From Galeopsis tetrahit (taxonomy: Eukaryota > Streptophyta > Magnoliopsida > Lamiales > Lamiaceae), in the NCBI GenBank assembly GCA_963675135.1, contig OY776123.1, positions 3,846,501-3,910,500 of the forward strand: a stretch of 64,000 nucleotides of DNA. The letters are read 5' to 3'. The notes below the pieces were generated by a model. That model had not been told where the DNA came from. It did not search any database and saw nothing but the letters and a program-made list of their open reading frames with translations. A program made the position numbers and the translations under genes. This document shows, piece after piece, positions 21,757 to 36,400 of this stretch. The number at the start of each line of letters is the position of its first letter. The stretch's first letter is position 1.

Positions 21757-24488
21757 TTATTCTTTAAAATTCATAAAAAATGAAACATACATTATTATAT
21801 ATGGACAAAATGAGTATATAATAGTAATTGCAATAATAATAATAATCCCACCATCTTAAAAATATGGGTTCATTTCATTTTTCACAGAGGCAAATAGATT
21901 ATTTATTGTGCAATTTGACCTATATGTTCTGATTTAAATGATTTTAGAATTGAAAAACACTATTTTCACTCATATTACAATAATTTTAGTATTTTAACAC
22001 TATACATAATCTTAAATATGAATGTAATTTAGAAAAAAAATGAATATGACCATAATTTTGGGACGAATAGAGTAATAATAATGTGAAGGGGAAAAGGAAC
22101 AAAAAAAAAACCGAGGGAGGACCGAGGAAGCAGCCCACAATATTGTTTGGAGAAACTGCTTTTGCAATGGACCTTTCTGGCATTATTAAATTTGGTAGGG
22201 CCATTTTTGGATTCCAAACGTGCCTACAGACAAATTGGCTAAAACGACACCGTCACTGTTGCTTCTTACGTGCATGTGCCCTTCTTCCTCTTTTTTTGTT
22301 ATGTAATTACAGTGTACGGACATTAATATAGAAATAAAAAATGTGATGACATAAGTTATTTTAAAATAAAATATATTCTTTATGTATGTACCTATTTCCT
22401 CAAAAGTTATACTATTTTTTATGTGGAACAATAGTATTTTTTAATTTTATTTTTCCTTATTACAACATTAACTTTAAACTTCAATTTGTCATTCACCCAA
22501 ATATAAAATTAATTAGGAGAAATAATACATCAGATTCAAAACTTCGTTCCTCCACCCACAAAATAACCCATATGTTTTCTATATATATGTATATATACTC
22601 TACTAAAAATGAAGGGGTATGCATTGTTCAAAAAAAAAAAGTTATGGATGTGATTGGTTGTAGAAAAAATTCACTTTTCAAATCTCAAAACTAAAAAGAT
22701 TAAAACACTCTCCTAATTTTCATTACCATTCACTCAATTTCCATTGCAATTTGCTCTCAATTTTTAATATTTTTCATTTTTAATTCTCAATTGTGGCGCA
22801 GAGAACTATCCCTACCCATGTAGACTATGTAGTATAATACTGTATTTCTTAATCAATATGTAAAAAATAAATGTACAACTTTCGGAGGGATAAGAGAATA
22901 TACTCCGTATTATTATTGTTCTCTTGGGCAACAAATGCCACCCGAGATCCATTAAACGATTTCAGTAAATCCTTTTGAATTCAAATTTACTTTTATACTA
23001 TAATCAAGAATTCAATTTAGTTAGGTAACTTGATTTATGTTTCAAGAAAATGGTGAATGGCAGCAAATTTAGTTAAAGAAAAAGTGAAAAAATAGGTAGA
23101 AATGATTACTACTCAATGGGAAGGGAATGTGTAGTGTACCAGTGCAGGGTGGAAGCAAGCACGTGCCCATGGGATTTTTGATGTCATGAATTGGAGAATA
23201 TCACATTTGGCAACAAGTTTAAAAAGAGCAACACGAATATCTATTTCGTTCTGGGAATGTTGCCTTAAAATTACCTGTATATTATTCTTATTCTTATAAT
23301 GTATATCTTGTTTTTTCTCTGTTGGAATAATTGAGAATATTTCCTTTTTTGAATTGGTGACCGGACACAACATATAAAGACGTATGTTCAGTCTTTCATG
23401 GGTTCAATCATCCCACTTGGACTTGCCTCTTTAAATTATTATTCACTAATATTTGATGATTTAGGTATGTATATATGTGTTCAAACTTGTTCACTAATCT
23501 TGGAGCAATACCTTATAATTCCTTTTAGACATGAACATTCACAGTGAGGGTGTGTTTAGTTAGTGTTTGATGAATGTGTGTATATTGGAGTACATGAAAG
23601 ACAATGAATTTGGAGACATTGGTCAAGTCATGCCAATATTGGTGCACATCAACCCTACTCTACTAATTCATCCATCATATGAAAATCTTAAAACAAACAA
23701 TTTTATTTTTTGATACAATATTTTGCAGGGGGGCGAGTGTTAATAGTTTTTGTTGTGATTGTAAGAGTTTTACACCCTATTGATACGGTTAAAAAATAGA
23801 TGTTGAATTTTCAGAGAGGAGAATAATAGGAGGGGACACGTCCCAGTCAAAAAGAAAAAGAAAAAAATCTCAATACAAAAAATTCCTAATAGTGCATGAT
23901 GAACTAAACTCAAAAACTAGAGAAAAACTAGGCCCAAAATATGTGTCAAAACAAAAATGGCCCAAATTGTGTAAAAAAGAAACCAAAGTGGAACCATCAA
24001 CTAATACTATAACAAAAGTAACACATAGTATCATTTTTTACTCATTTATAAAATGAGCCTATAACATGTATATACAATTCATTTAGAATCAATAAAGTAC
24101 AAATCTCAAATCAGTGAACCAGGTTCATCATACAACAAGTAGTTAGTTAGAATCAATTAAGCACGAATCTCAAATCAGTGAATCAGGTTCATGCAAGTTT
24201 TTATCGAAGAACAATGCTAAAGAAAAGGTCCCCAATGTGATTCAATGTGCAAAAAATACATGGTAAAAATCACAGATTTTATTATTTAGAGAATGGTGAT
24301 ATGTACATATATATTTTACAATGTGCAAAATGTATTTGGCAAAAAGCTCCTGAAGTGGCCTAGCTCAATAAAAGAAGCTGACGATGCCTACAAAACCACC
24401 AACATCCAAAAACATACACAAGAATACACTCAACATCAAAATTCACAGCAAAAATCAGATTCCAGATCTCACCTGATTGCTGGTTTGG
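21757..24488. other. Intergenic DNA and 3' flank of the spatacsin gene
   Basis: No convincing gene. ORFs at 22083-22331 and 23113-23373 (minus) lack a recognisable domain or splice partner. A 64-bp-spaced duplication lies near 24084-24195. An AATAAA on the minus strand at 24278-24283 lies about 210 nt past the spatacsin stop and is a plausible poly(A) signal. Confidence 0.4.
24084..24195. repeat. Tandem duplication, 64-bp spacing
   Basis: TAGAATCAATWAAGYACRAA and the following CTCAAATCAGTGAAYCAGG occur at 24084 and again at 24148. Diverged at a few sites; lies in the 3' flank of spatacsin. Confidence 0.7.
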
Positions 24489-27400
24489 CTACATGAGAGG
24501 GAGGTAGGCCCCACCATGCCCCTTCCTCAGAATAAGGGGTCCTGCATTTTCAGGAACCTTATCCAATTCCCTGTTACACACATATATTACATCATCAAAA
24601 CCTGTAGCTGAGGTAGCCAAATGAGATTTCAACCTAATATCTCTCGTCCTCCTCAACAAGCATCTAAACGATTTCCCAAGATACTTGGCCCAATCAGCCG
24701 GCAGCCCGCCTCCCGTCAACCACACCGAGAACTGTGATTGGTCCCCCCGTGCCTGCATCTCTGACCGATAAAATCTTGCAAGCTCAATCAGCATTGATGG
24801 TTGGAGAGGCAACACAGCAACAAACTCAGCTACAAACTGCTCGGTCAGCTCAGGGTTAAGCATCTGTTCCCACAGCACCAGGGCCCATTCACTCGGCTGG
24901 TTGAGGTCGTAGGCTTCGGCAACGATTAGGGCCTCCTGGAAACGGGATTGTTCGACGAGTATTCTACGAGCATTGGTTTCGGAAAGATCAAGCCATTTTG
25001 TGTCGGGCATTCTAATTTGGAGGGAGACGAGCGAGGCTTGAGCACAAGCTTTGTGGGTTTTGTTGCCCGCATCGATGGAGGAGTGAACTTGGGCAGCATC
25101 GATAAAATAACTCATGGATTCGAGGAGGTCTTCATTTTGATCTTTGTCATTACGCGAAAACCACTGTTTGGATGCTTGATTTGCACGTAACTCCAAAAGA
25201 GAAGCCGTCTCATGCTTCATGTCGAAGTGGTTATATACCTGACCAATAGATTAATGAGTGTGTGTATTGTGGACTCCATAAAAGGATGTCCAAACATGAA
25301 TTTAGAGGGCACTTGTCACAATTCTTTAAGGCGAATGGTAATGGAAAATAGGGTAATTGTAGTGGGTAAGGAGAATAAAATATGATCAATTCACCTTAAT
25401 CATACTTCATACGTGGTAATGACAGTCAAAATAAGTTAATCATTACCCCATTTTGATTAACTACCTCCTCCCCTATTACTCTCTCCAATTCAAAATATAA
25501 GTCATTTTGGATCAATGCACATATATTAAGAAAATTATTGATTTCTCATTTTACCCTTAATTAATGTTTGTACTTCCATCAAAAGAACACATTTTTGTAA
25601 GTATTCATTAATCTTAAGGGTATTTGGAAGAAATACAATTAATTTGCATTGAAAAGTGTAAAATGTCATATAATTTGCAAAGAAAACGAAAAGTCAAAAC
25701 GACATATATTAGAAATAGGAGGGAGTATTATTTTTCCACAATCATTCCCGTATCATCAACCAACAGTTACAATGTAACCATCATCCTCATTGTAATTCAC
25801 TGTTTAATAATTCTCATTATCATACCCATTGAAGAATTTGAACCAAGCACCCTCTTAGATTTTGGGTAAATTACAAAAAAGTACTCTTGAAGTTTGACTT
25901 ATTCGCAGGGAAAAAAAAAATGTTTTGAAATTACTGATACCCAGGTGCAGTATTTAAAATTAAAGCAAATGTCAAGGGAGGTATTTGTAATTTACAAAAT
26001 TCATTGGGTTTTGTTTGGTGAATAGGTTAAACCTCAGAGTGGTTTCGCATTTATCCCTTTATAGGATAATGATATGGAGTCAGGCGGTGGGTTTCTTATG
26101 GAGCTCAACATCAATATAAACTTACCATGCTACATTGTACAAGTAGTATAGGTTGATGTTGGTCACCATAAGAAACCTACCGTCGGGCTCCATATCAAAA
26201 CTGTCACTATAGATATCTTAAGGGAGAATGAGAAGGGTCTTTTTATAGGGGGATATGAAATTAACTGGGATGGGGTTGAGATGAATGCTAACGTACTAAC
26301 CATGGCAAATGCATCAAGATCATCCGGATTAAATTGCTTAAGTGACGTCAGAACAGCCATCCGGAATCCTCGAACAGCCTCAGCGGTACCACTGCTAGCA
26401 TCTGCAGCAGCAGAATATTTTTGAAGGAGAAGATCCAATTGGCCATTTTCAATAAGAATCCCGAGTATGAAATTGAGTGCATGGAAGTTTCCAACTCCCG
26501 TTATCAATCGAGCAAGACATGTGAAATCGCCTTCCCATACATAAGCTTCAACCCTCGTTGCAGCAAGAGCTACAAGCACATCAACTCCATCAAGACAAGC
26601 TGACAACTTGTAGAAGTGGTGGGATAAAATAAGTAGTTCAACCTGCATCAGTTGGGGGAAAAATTGTTTAGCACCAAAAAGAAAATGATAGTTCAACCAA
26701 GGACCCTTAGTTGCAAGATTTATGACTTTCTATGATCATCATGAATATGCAACATCGAAATTTTGTGCCTGTTGATAGTGAAGGCCAATAAACATTATAC
26801 CTCACATTCATGGGGTATTTCCTGCCCCGTGATTACTAATCTCATTAATGCATGGCCAATTTCTGGATCTGAAGGACAAAGCTCAGCCCATTTAAGAAAG
26901 TCGGAAAATCTCCACAGTAGTGGAGCAGGACCTTCATCCTTCTGTGAATCCATATATCCCCCACGATGCGCAGCCAATAGACCCTGAATTTGTTAACAGA
27001 ATGGCATTAGGGGAAAAGACTACTGAAAGTTAACAGGACAAAATTCAATTTGGGGTAATAGTAGAGTGTCCTGAAACAAAAAGATGGGCAAACTTACAGG
27101 CCCAAAAAAAAACATTTTCCCTTTTTTTGTTATATATGTATTTTTTTTTCCTAAAATAATTATTTTCTAGCCCACCCCTTCATCCATCTCTGGATCCACC
27201 CCTGTAGCACGGCGCAATATTATGTGTTAATATGAATATGTCGTCTACAACTGTATCAATTAACACAAAAACATGTTAAAACAAATAGTACATGGTTCAA
27301 TCTATTTCTATAAAAATTGGAAGCAACAACTGTCATGACACTACTAGCTCAACCCATAGGATAAGTGCATTTAATGTGATTGGAGCACTATATGGAAAAA

Positions 27401-30400
27401 GAATGTCATGGATTTATCAATGAAATGCTTCTTCGTTAAGACGACTGATAAAATACAGGCAACAAAAGTAGTCTTTAAATTTCAAAATCATACAAGTACC
27501 ATAAGAAAAATAAAATAGCAACAGATTTACCTTCAGAAATGATTCAGCGAGAACTTGAGCAATACTAGCAGCTGGCATTGAGTGAGCTCGTACTAAAAGA
27601 TTAGCTTCCTCAAAAGAATCTTGCGCTTTGAGAGAAAGCAATTGCAGAAGTTCTATTGGCTGCTTCTCGAATGCCTCTGAGAAAGTAAGACCGAGCACAT
27701 TTGCGGCCTTCACAACAGATACTATCCTCCTGCATAATCCACGCCCACGGCCTTCCATAAGAAGGGTTTCCAAACTCTCCAAGACCTACATTATGCAATT
27801 AAACAATTAAAACTAGATGTTCAGTTAGGACTTTGATTACTAGCACGCAGCAAAAGCTGGAAACCTAAACAAAAAGATGTAAGGCATCTTCCAAATACCG
27901 TGCCTACATTTAAATATCACAAGACAGAGTAATCTTGAAAGCAAATGATTTATGTGCCTCACTCCATACGAATTTCAGAATATGTACATCTAAAAAAAGG
28001 AATTTTGATAATTCAGGACCTGAAAGATAATAAAACTATCAATTAGGGAACTGCAAGATTTATCCTATCGATTCAGTGCCTGAGAAATAAGAGATTAAGG
28101 CCTGAAAATAGAGAATCTGTTATGATATCCCACATTGGTTCCACATGAAAGTGTGGAAGGGTATATAAGTGGGAGTCAATCCTTCACCCTTGACCATGGT
28201 TTTGGGTAAAGTTAGGGCTCCCTAGCTTATATTACTAACAGAATCTCTCAATTTAGGACTTAAAAGTTATAAGACCATGTTTGGTATCTAAGGGCCTGTT
28301 TGGTTAGGGATTGTGGAACAGTTTATATCATTATTTATTAGTATACATAATAAAAAAAATCTTATTTTTTCCACTCGTGTGAAATTAATATATCTTTTCT
28401 TTTTCTGAATTGTGATTTATAAAATATTGTTGGATGACTAGAAACTCTAAGATGTCAAACAGGTCTTAAAATGTGTGATTCCTAAATTGATAGTTTCTAC
28501 CTTTCAGGTCTCAAATTGATACTCCCTCCATCCGGTGAAAGCTACCCATGAGCTTTGGGCACGGAGGTTAAGAAATATGATAGAATAAGCAGATGTATTA
28601 GAGGTGGTGTGATTGAGAGAGAGAGAATAATATACTGAAATGTGAGAGTGAGTAGTTTCGAAAAAGGGGATGGGTAGCTTTCATTGGGACAGACGAAAAA
28701 GGAAAGTTGGGTAGTTTTCACTAGGATGGAGGGAGTAGTTTCTTATTATTCAGGTTCTAAATCGATGGGAAATATCTTTCAGACACCTAATTGATAGTTT
28801 TACTATTTTTCAAGACTTGAATTGATAAAACTTCAAAACAAAAACAAAAAAAGCACGATACACACAAGCTGAACTATTTATTACCTGCAGGGGGTCAATC
28901 ACCCGATGGTCAGTGAGTAGACTGTATGACTTCAAGACAGAGCGCACATCATTGTCCAGCATTGATATGAAGACCTTGTTGCTCGGAGTTGAAAGATCAG
29001 CAAGTTTCAAAGCAGCATCTACAAGAGAGAATTCAGACGGTGCATTCTCAGGAGACAGCTTATTCTGCAGTTGTCTGGCTGCAATTATTTGCCCAAAATC
29101 CAACAATGAAAGAACAGCCCTTTCTAGCTCGGCAGGTTCAACTCTTTCCTCCCACCTTGACAACGATGCATCAATTTTTAAGTTTTCATCTAGAAAATGT
29201 GTCTCATCTTTGAGGTTGTGCGGAGAAGTTTCAGACTCATATTTTTTATCCCCTGCATCAAAGAAAGGTTTTCTTGATGATCCAAAGCCTTTTGCTCGCC
29301 TTTTCGTCTTTGTGTTCCCTCCAGAAGTGCTCGGGAAGTTTGAGTCAACAGTATGAGTGTTCCTAAGTGAATTTATATGACTGTCCATTTTAGTAATAAT
29401 GCTTGCCGTATGATCTATTAGGTTAGAACCCTTGCCAGCTCCAGGGTCCCGAGAAATGTAAGTTAACAGATCTTCACCTTCACTCTTCACCTGATCCGAT
29501 TCTACAGCCAAAAGCCACACTCTCGTCTCAATTTCGCGTAAAAGGTGCAGTGGATAAACCCTGTGAAATTATTCATAATGAGTACCCCAATTGTTTGCAG
29601 GTAAAAGAAGTCTTTAACCAAAATACTTGGATATTGTAAGGAAAAAAACTCACGGATTTGACTTAGTTATCTCTCCACTCAGCCACTGCAGAGCAAGTAG
29701 CAGTATCTCATGAAGTTCTCCCGTTGGGATGTCTTTTTCAGCTGCTTCAGCATGTTTAAGGAAGAACAGTCCAGCCTAGATACCAAAAAAATAAATAAAA
29801 CAGGGATAACATTCAGCTCGAAAGTGAATAACTGAAATGGAAATATAGATACAAGACTTTATAGGTTAATGACAGCCACAAAACTCCAAATAACACCCCT
29901 TCTATGTTAGGCATATAAGCTAGGGAGCCCTAACTTAACCCAAAACCATGGTCAAAGGTGAAGGGTTGACTCCCACTTATATACCCTTCCACACTTTTTA
30001 TGTGGAACCGATGTGGGATATCATAACATTCTATCTCATCAGTGATACAGAAAAGAAAAAATAAAAAGACACACCCAACTAGGAAACAGATTGACCTCCA
30101 GAAACGACGGACATAATGGAGCACAATTCCCCAACCTCAGCTATGAAATAATTTTACCTGCAATGGCGGGAAGGAATATCTGATGAAGAGCATCTGGCAG
30201 TGGCTCCACAAAGCAATCCTCTCTTCTGGGACATCCCAAAGAAACTCCTTCCACTCTGCAACCATGGCTTCAGCCTACACATGAGCAGGACACATGAAAT
30301 ACATTGGGACAAAAACAAATGATAATCGAACAAGAGGTCTCAAATGCCAATTCTTTTAAGATATATGCTGCACCAATATCACTACCATGCACCAGTGTGA

Positions 30401-33400
30401 TAACTGATAAAAGATAGACCATCTTTCACCTTCACACGCCTCATGTAAAGCCTCTTAAGCAGAAATCTAACAGGAAAGTGTCATTTCAGGCCATGTGCAT
30501 AGTTGCAAGTAACTTTCAGAAAGTAACAGTACAAAGATAACTATGTCAACACACTTGATAAGCAGAACAGGTATCATGGAACTGTTTTCCATTACTAATG
30601 GAAGACAAAGTTTGAAATTAAGTTACCTGCATTTCAGTTACATGATTGGCAGCAGATCTCCAACATGATTCACCGCTGGCCTCCAACTGCTTAGCCCAAC
30701 TGCGTGCTTGTTCCCAGTAACAATTCTTTTCTAACGCATTTAGAAGTGAAGCATCATCAAATGTTTCATTTCCAAGAAGAGGGCACTCATCACTCCGAAG
30801 AGAGGGTTCAGCCATATCTATTTTCCAAGAGAGTTGCCCATATCGTTTTGAAGCAGACCCTCCATCAGCAAAGTCAGTAGCAGCAAGAAGCCTAAGCAAG
30901 CATCTTTTTTCATATGGAGACGGGCAATTTAAAAGCATTGCGTCAGCAGCTTTGACAGCAGTGGACGTCGTCCATGAGTTTTCAATTTTCCCTTCTCTTT
31001 CCCAGTTAGGTTGTGAATGAGACTCTTCTTTAATTCTGACAGTAAAAGATCCAAGATGGGCTGAAGCCTCTGAAAGACGCATCTGTGAGAAGGCCTAGGA
31101 TAATGAAAGAAATCTAGTTGATTAAACTGTCAAGTGAATAGAGATGGCAAAAAAAATAGAATACTAGAACTACGTGCAAGTTTATAACCTTTTCTTATTT
31201 TCCTGAGAAAGAGCATGTTGGGTAATATGAACCACCTAAAGTAAAGGAGGGTATAGCAATCCCCAAACCAACAAGGCAGGGCAATATAGTTTATCATACT
31301 GGCAGCTTAAAGTTAGACTAGACTAGAATGTTCTAGCACGGTTTATCCATAAACAACCCAAATAATTCAGCGAATCACAGTAGAGGACTTCAAGCATCAA
31401 TGAATGGCCAAAGACCTATGAAAGGTTTTAATTTAATGTCACTTATGCTTTATCATGTTTTTTTTGGAGGTGGGGGGGACTATGATATCTTGCATAGCCA
31501 AGTTGATTACTATAATTTAATAATCACACCCTAAAACGTCAGACAATTAGGCCCGGACATCGAAAGGGACTTCATCATGCAGTTTGTGTGGGTCGTGTGG
31601 GTACCAATTGCACTACAGAGTAGGAGCTTGCTTTAGGCAACACCACATAATGTCGAGCAACAGTGGAAACTAATTTTAGACTTCAAACTGTAAAAGGTAA
31701 CCTGAACTCCCAGATAGTAGGGAATAAATGTTGTGAACAAACTAAAAACAAGCAAGATTTCTATTTCCTAAACAATCCAGAAAAACAACATTAATGCTGA
31801 CTTTTTCTACTTGTTATGATATCAAGTACTGTACTTTAACCAACCTGAAGTGCACGAATGAATGGTAAGAGTGAGCATGATGGAAGAAATATCTCAAAAG
31901 CTTGTAGCAGAGGAAGGAACAAGTGCTGCTCACAAAGCACAGCTACCATTCTTGACAATGAATTAGCCATGCTACCACAGTCTGTTAAAACTTTGGTGTC
32001 TTCATCCACAATTTTCTCCTTTTCCTCTTCACAAAAAACACCTTGAGTGTTAGAAACATCAGAACCTTTAGAACTTTGAGAAGCGGCTGGAGTCAAAGAA
32101 TCCTCTGGAATGGGTTCCACAAGGCGCCTACGCTTTGAGTTTCTCCTATTATAATGAAATGTTATTGTTCTAGCACTCGTAGAAAGGGAGTTAGTAGCCT
32201 CAACTGCAGCTCCTACATTTCTCGCAATTTGGGTTGCAATATCATTAACTTTGATGGCCGAAGACTCCCTGATAAGACAGGAAACAGCCATTTTATTCTT
32301 TCTTCAAACTAAAGAAAGATGTTTAGTAAAAAAAGAGTCTCCACAGAGGGTAAGTAGAATCATGTGAAAACATCTAGAAGAATGGCTTAGTGGAAAAACT
32401 TGAGGCAAAAAAGATAAATTAGTTAAAATAATGTGTTCATAACTAAGGACGGTAATCAAAACCTTGCTGCAGTTATTTCCAGCCAAACTGTTAGGCAGGA
32501 CAATGGGGAGACATCAGGAAAGCAGGATGCAATCATAGCCAAAATTGACCAGCATAAGTTCTTTGCTTTCAGGAGAAGAGCCTCTCCAGGTCTTTCCTGG
32601 TTTTCACATTCCGCTATAATTCCAAATAATTCAACAGGTATGCAAAGATCCTCATTCGACATAAATAGTACACCCCTTTCACCAGTATCCATGTTCAATG
32701 AACCAACTTTTTTCTTAGACTGCATACTTTTCAAAACTGTTAAAATGTGAATCTTTAAACGAGGGTCACTGAACTCCTTCGATGCCTGGCACATGACAGA
32801 AAATGCAAATACGGAATTGCATCAGATGCTATATGTTAACAGAGGTGTAAATTTCCTGAAATGATTTTTTTACTGGAAATGAATCTTACCACTTGTAATA
32901 CTGTTTCATAAGGATATTTTCCAATCTGAGCTTCAGACAAAAAGCCAACCTGGTTTTTTGGGGTGGGGAACACAAATTAATTCACTCTTAGATGCCAAAA
33001 AAAGCCATTTATTCAACATGTATATTAAAAAAGAGATGCAAGAAGCTTACCCAATCATTATCTCTAGCTAATACAACAAGGTATTTAGTGCTTAAAGGAA
33101 TTTTATGCATCTGACAAAAGGCTGTGACCAATTGCCAGTGCTGGCTTGTGGCTTTCTGTTGAGACCTTAATTCAGCTCCATCTCCATTTCCACTTGACAA
33201 CCAAGAACCACATGTCATACCATTGGATGGATAAGGCAGACTTGCCTTTTCCAAATTCTGAAGAACAAGAAGTAGAGCTCGTGATGGTTGATTGAAAATG
33301 CTGCTGTTTCCATCACTATTTACCATCATGCCACTAGAACAATTATGAAGATAATCATCTGCCAACGTTCTAGCAAGAGATTCTGTTGCACCAACTTCAA

Positions 33401-36400
33401 CGGGTGTTGGGCGAAATACAGAGCCCCTAGGAGATAGTTGCCTATAGTGATTGTTCTCTGCCGATTTGTAGAAAGAAGATATTCTTCTCAGGGCAGCAAT
33501 GTCAATTTGGAGAGTACTAGCAGACAAACCACATAGCTCCAAAAGAAAAGCACATGATGCCACCAATACAGTGTCGTTAAAATGCTCAATAGCAAGGGGT
33601 ATAACCTGAAAAACGAAGGGGGAAAAATGAGTTGCATTACAACCAGATGCAAACAGCACAGAATATATTTGAGTTCTTAATATCCAGCTTCAGTTTGAAA
33701 CTTCAACCAGCCACTTGACATTGTGGACTTGTTTGCCTTTCTCGATTAGTTGCAAACTTGCAATGTACAGTCTATTCAATAATTTACCGAGGACTTTTGC
33801 AAGGTGTAATCCTTCAAATTCCTTAATCAGCAATCTTTTGTGGGAGGGCTATAAAGTTACCCACCTTGTGGAGGCAGATCTATTATGGGTTAAAAGACTC
33901 CTAAGCCCCTCAAATTTGAAGCAATGTTCAAATACAAAATTTATGAATTAAGATTTATGAAACTATAAACAGTGTATGAAAAAAGGTTATTGCAATAAAT
34001 GTGTGCACAAATCTTTTATAAAACTAAATTATAAATAATAACTCCATATAACTCATAAAAATGATATGATGCAAAAAATCCAACAGAATATGACATGATC
34101 CCAGTCATATAAAATGAAAACACTAAAATACCTATACTACTGCGTTATGCTCAGATAATAATGAATAACAATTTTTATTAAAATGTAAAATAAAGAGTCT
34201 AATTTACTAATATTTCAATTATTAATCTGAAAGATATATTGCTCAATTAATCTAAGTTCATGTAACTTTGAAGATCTACCATTGCTAGTGCACATGAGTG
34301 GTTGACTTGACCTATAGAAAGGGTCCCTCGGGCAGTAAAATATGGCCAAAATGTATAACTGCAGAACAATTACTTATCCTTTACAGCAATCTCAGCTTGA
34401 ATTAAATCATCACTCCACAAACTGCTAACACACAATCACATCTCAGAACAAGGGCTAAACTACACAATTTAATGACACGGCTCTTGTGCTCAATTGGAAG
34501 CAGAACACCAAACAAAGTTCCCGACTCCACAAATGTAATGTAATGTAATGCACTTATTAAACAAGTTATGGCAGCTTCCAAAAAAAAAACAAGTTATAGC
34601 AATCTGTGACAACCATAAAGAGAAAAGGTAGAAATTAACATAAAGATCATTGTATTGAATTCAGCACAACTAAAAAATGGAGTCACATCTACCATGGCAA
34701 AAAAAAAAAAAAAAGTAAACTTGCAGCAAAACACGGTTTTCAGGAGCATTATTCTTACAGATGAGAGAAGAGAGCCTTCACTCTCAGTTATTGGTGCAAG
34801 GAGAATTTGCACATCCGATTGGACATTTGTTTGTCCGTTTGATGGAGTTTCAGGGTGTCTCTGATGCTTATTATCAGACTTCAACTTCTGAATCCTAGCT
34901 GAGAGGAGATGATTTAAAGCGGCCAATGCACGCCCACGATGCAAATGATGTTCAAGTCCAATGTCAGCTCCCTGAAACCATTAAACAAAGTATAAATTAT
35001 GTAACAGAAGAGATAAAAGCCATACGATTAACAGAAAACTTGAGCAATAGACTTATAACTTTATATACATAATTACAGTTTTGTCTCCCCAAGAGAGGAC
35101 AGAGTTATTTCAGAATTTGGAGCCTAAAACTTTCACACGAGTATTTTTGGGAGACAAATTGAAGCATTCGGCATTTGTTAAGCATAACCAAGGATTTTCA
35201 GAGACAGAGATCAATCACCTCAAGAGAAGATGCATAGAGTTCCTCTTCTATATGTTTTTGGATGGCAGCTTCCCAGGATGTAGCACTTATCTCAGCATGA
35301 CCACTGGAATTTACGACATAATAGATGTCTCTCAGAATTGAAAGTTCTTCAGTCTCGGAGTCAGCTAAAGATTGCCAACCAATTGGACCCTGTTCAGAAA
35401 GAAATTGAGGTAAGAGAAGGAGGGAAACGAAATAGAATATTTATTCTATCTGATGAGCCAATTCGCAACGGCTCATGGCACAAATACTAAACATTAATTT
35501 GTATGAAAAGGGTAACATTAATTTGGTATCACTTATGAATTCATCCGAAATTTTCATCCAATTTATCCGAAGTGGCTATCGCAGCACCACATGGACTACC
35601 ACCTCTTTTCTGACTGATCACAAGGTTGGGATCCTTTTGTGACATCATTTCTGACTCAAAGTGAGAGCTTTTTAGCCAATTTTAAACCCTAATTTTATTA
35701 TCTAACATCTTTTGAAATAAATATTGTTCTCTTAACACTTCAAACCAATGAGCACACATATTTTTTTCCTCTCCAACACCAAAAATTAACTTTGTTTAGC
35801 CTAAGTTTCTCAATTGAATTGACCCACAGGCTCAATGTTAATAAGCCCAAATCCCAATATAAATTTCCAATTTTCCTTTATTTTTAATCTCCACCCACAA
35901 TGATATTTGCCATCACTAGTCACCGGCCAAGACCCGCCACCAGTTCACTACCACCATTATTGTCTCACGACATTTGAGTGGCATAGCTAGCGCCCACCAC
36001 TTCCTCGTCAGGTGATGGAGGTGATGCGGACATAGTATGAAGCTAATAGCTAAACATCCAAAGCTTATTCTTTTCTTAATTTCTTCTCTTTTCGTTTTTT
36101 TATTGTTGGGAATTTCCGATTACCTGATGCAGCAGGGATGGTGCTACTGTTGAGTTACACTGACAAAGATGGAGAAGAGATTGTCCAAAAGCAATGGCTT
36201 GTTTCCCGCATATGTTGGAAATCTCACTAAGAACATGAATTTCCGATTGAACGTTTAGAAGAGTCTTAGTGTTATGAATCAAGGAATAGAACTAAAAACA
36301 TATTTCTGGAAATTCCCAACAGGATGTAGCTGGAGAACCATCATTCTTAAACACATTAACTCAAGTTCTGGTCTTTAGCTGGGAAGCATTTGAGAATGAT

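Larger units (their letters stand above)
28003..28831. mobile_element. Inverted-repeat element in intron 21, hosting two later insertions
   Basis: The left edge (TTTTGATAATTCAGGACCTG, then AAAACTATCAATTAGG) is mirrored at the right edge (reverse complement TTTTATCAATTCAAGTCTTG, then AAAACTATCAATTAGG). A solo LTR and a Stowaway lie inside. A relative with similar CCTGAAAGAT and TATCAATT words is in intron 4 at 41829-42250. Exact ends and target duplication are not resolved; the superfamily is unknown. Confidence 0.55.

Noticed and set aside
22083..22331. 82-codon ORF on the plus strand
   Set aside because: No recognisable domain, no consistent promoter or introns; likely chance.
23113..23373. 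86-codon ORF on the minus strand downstream of spatacsin
   Set aside because: Some codon-like feel, but no partner exon or known motif; not supported as a gene.
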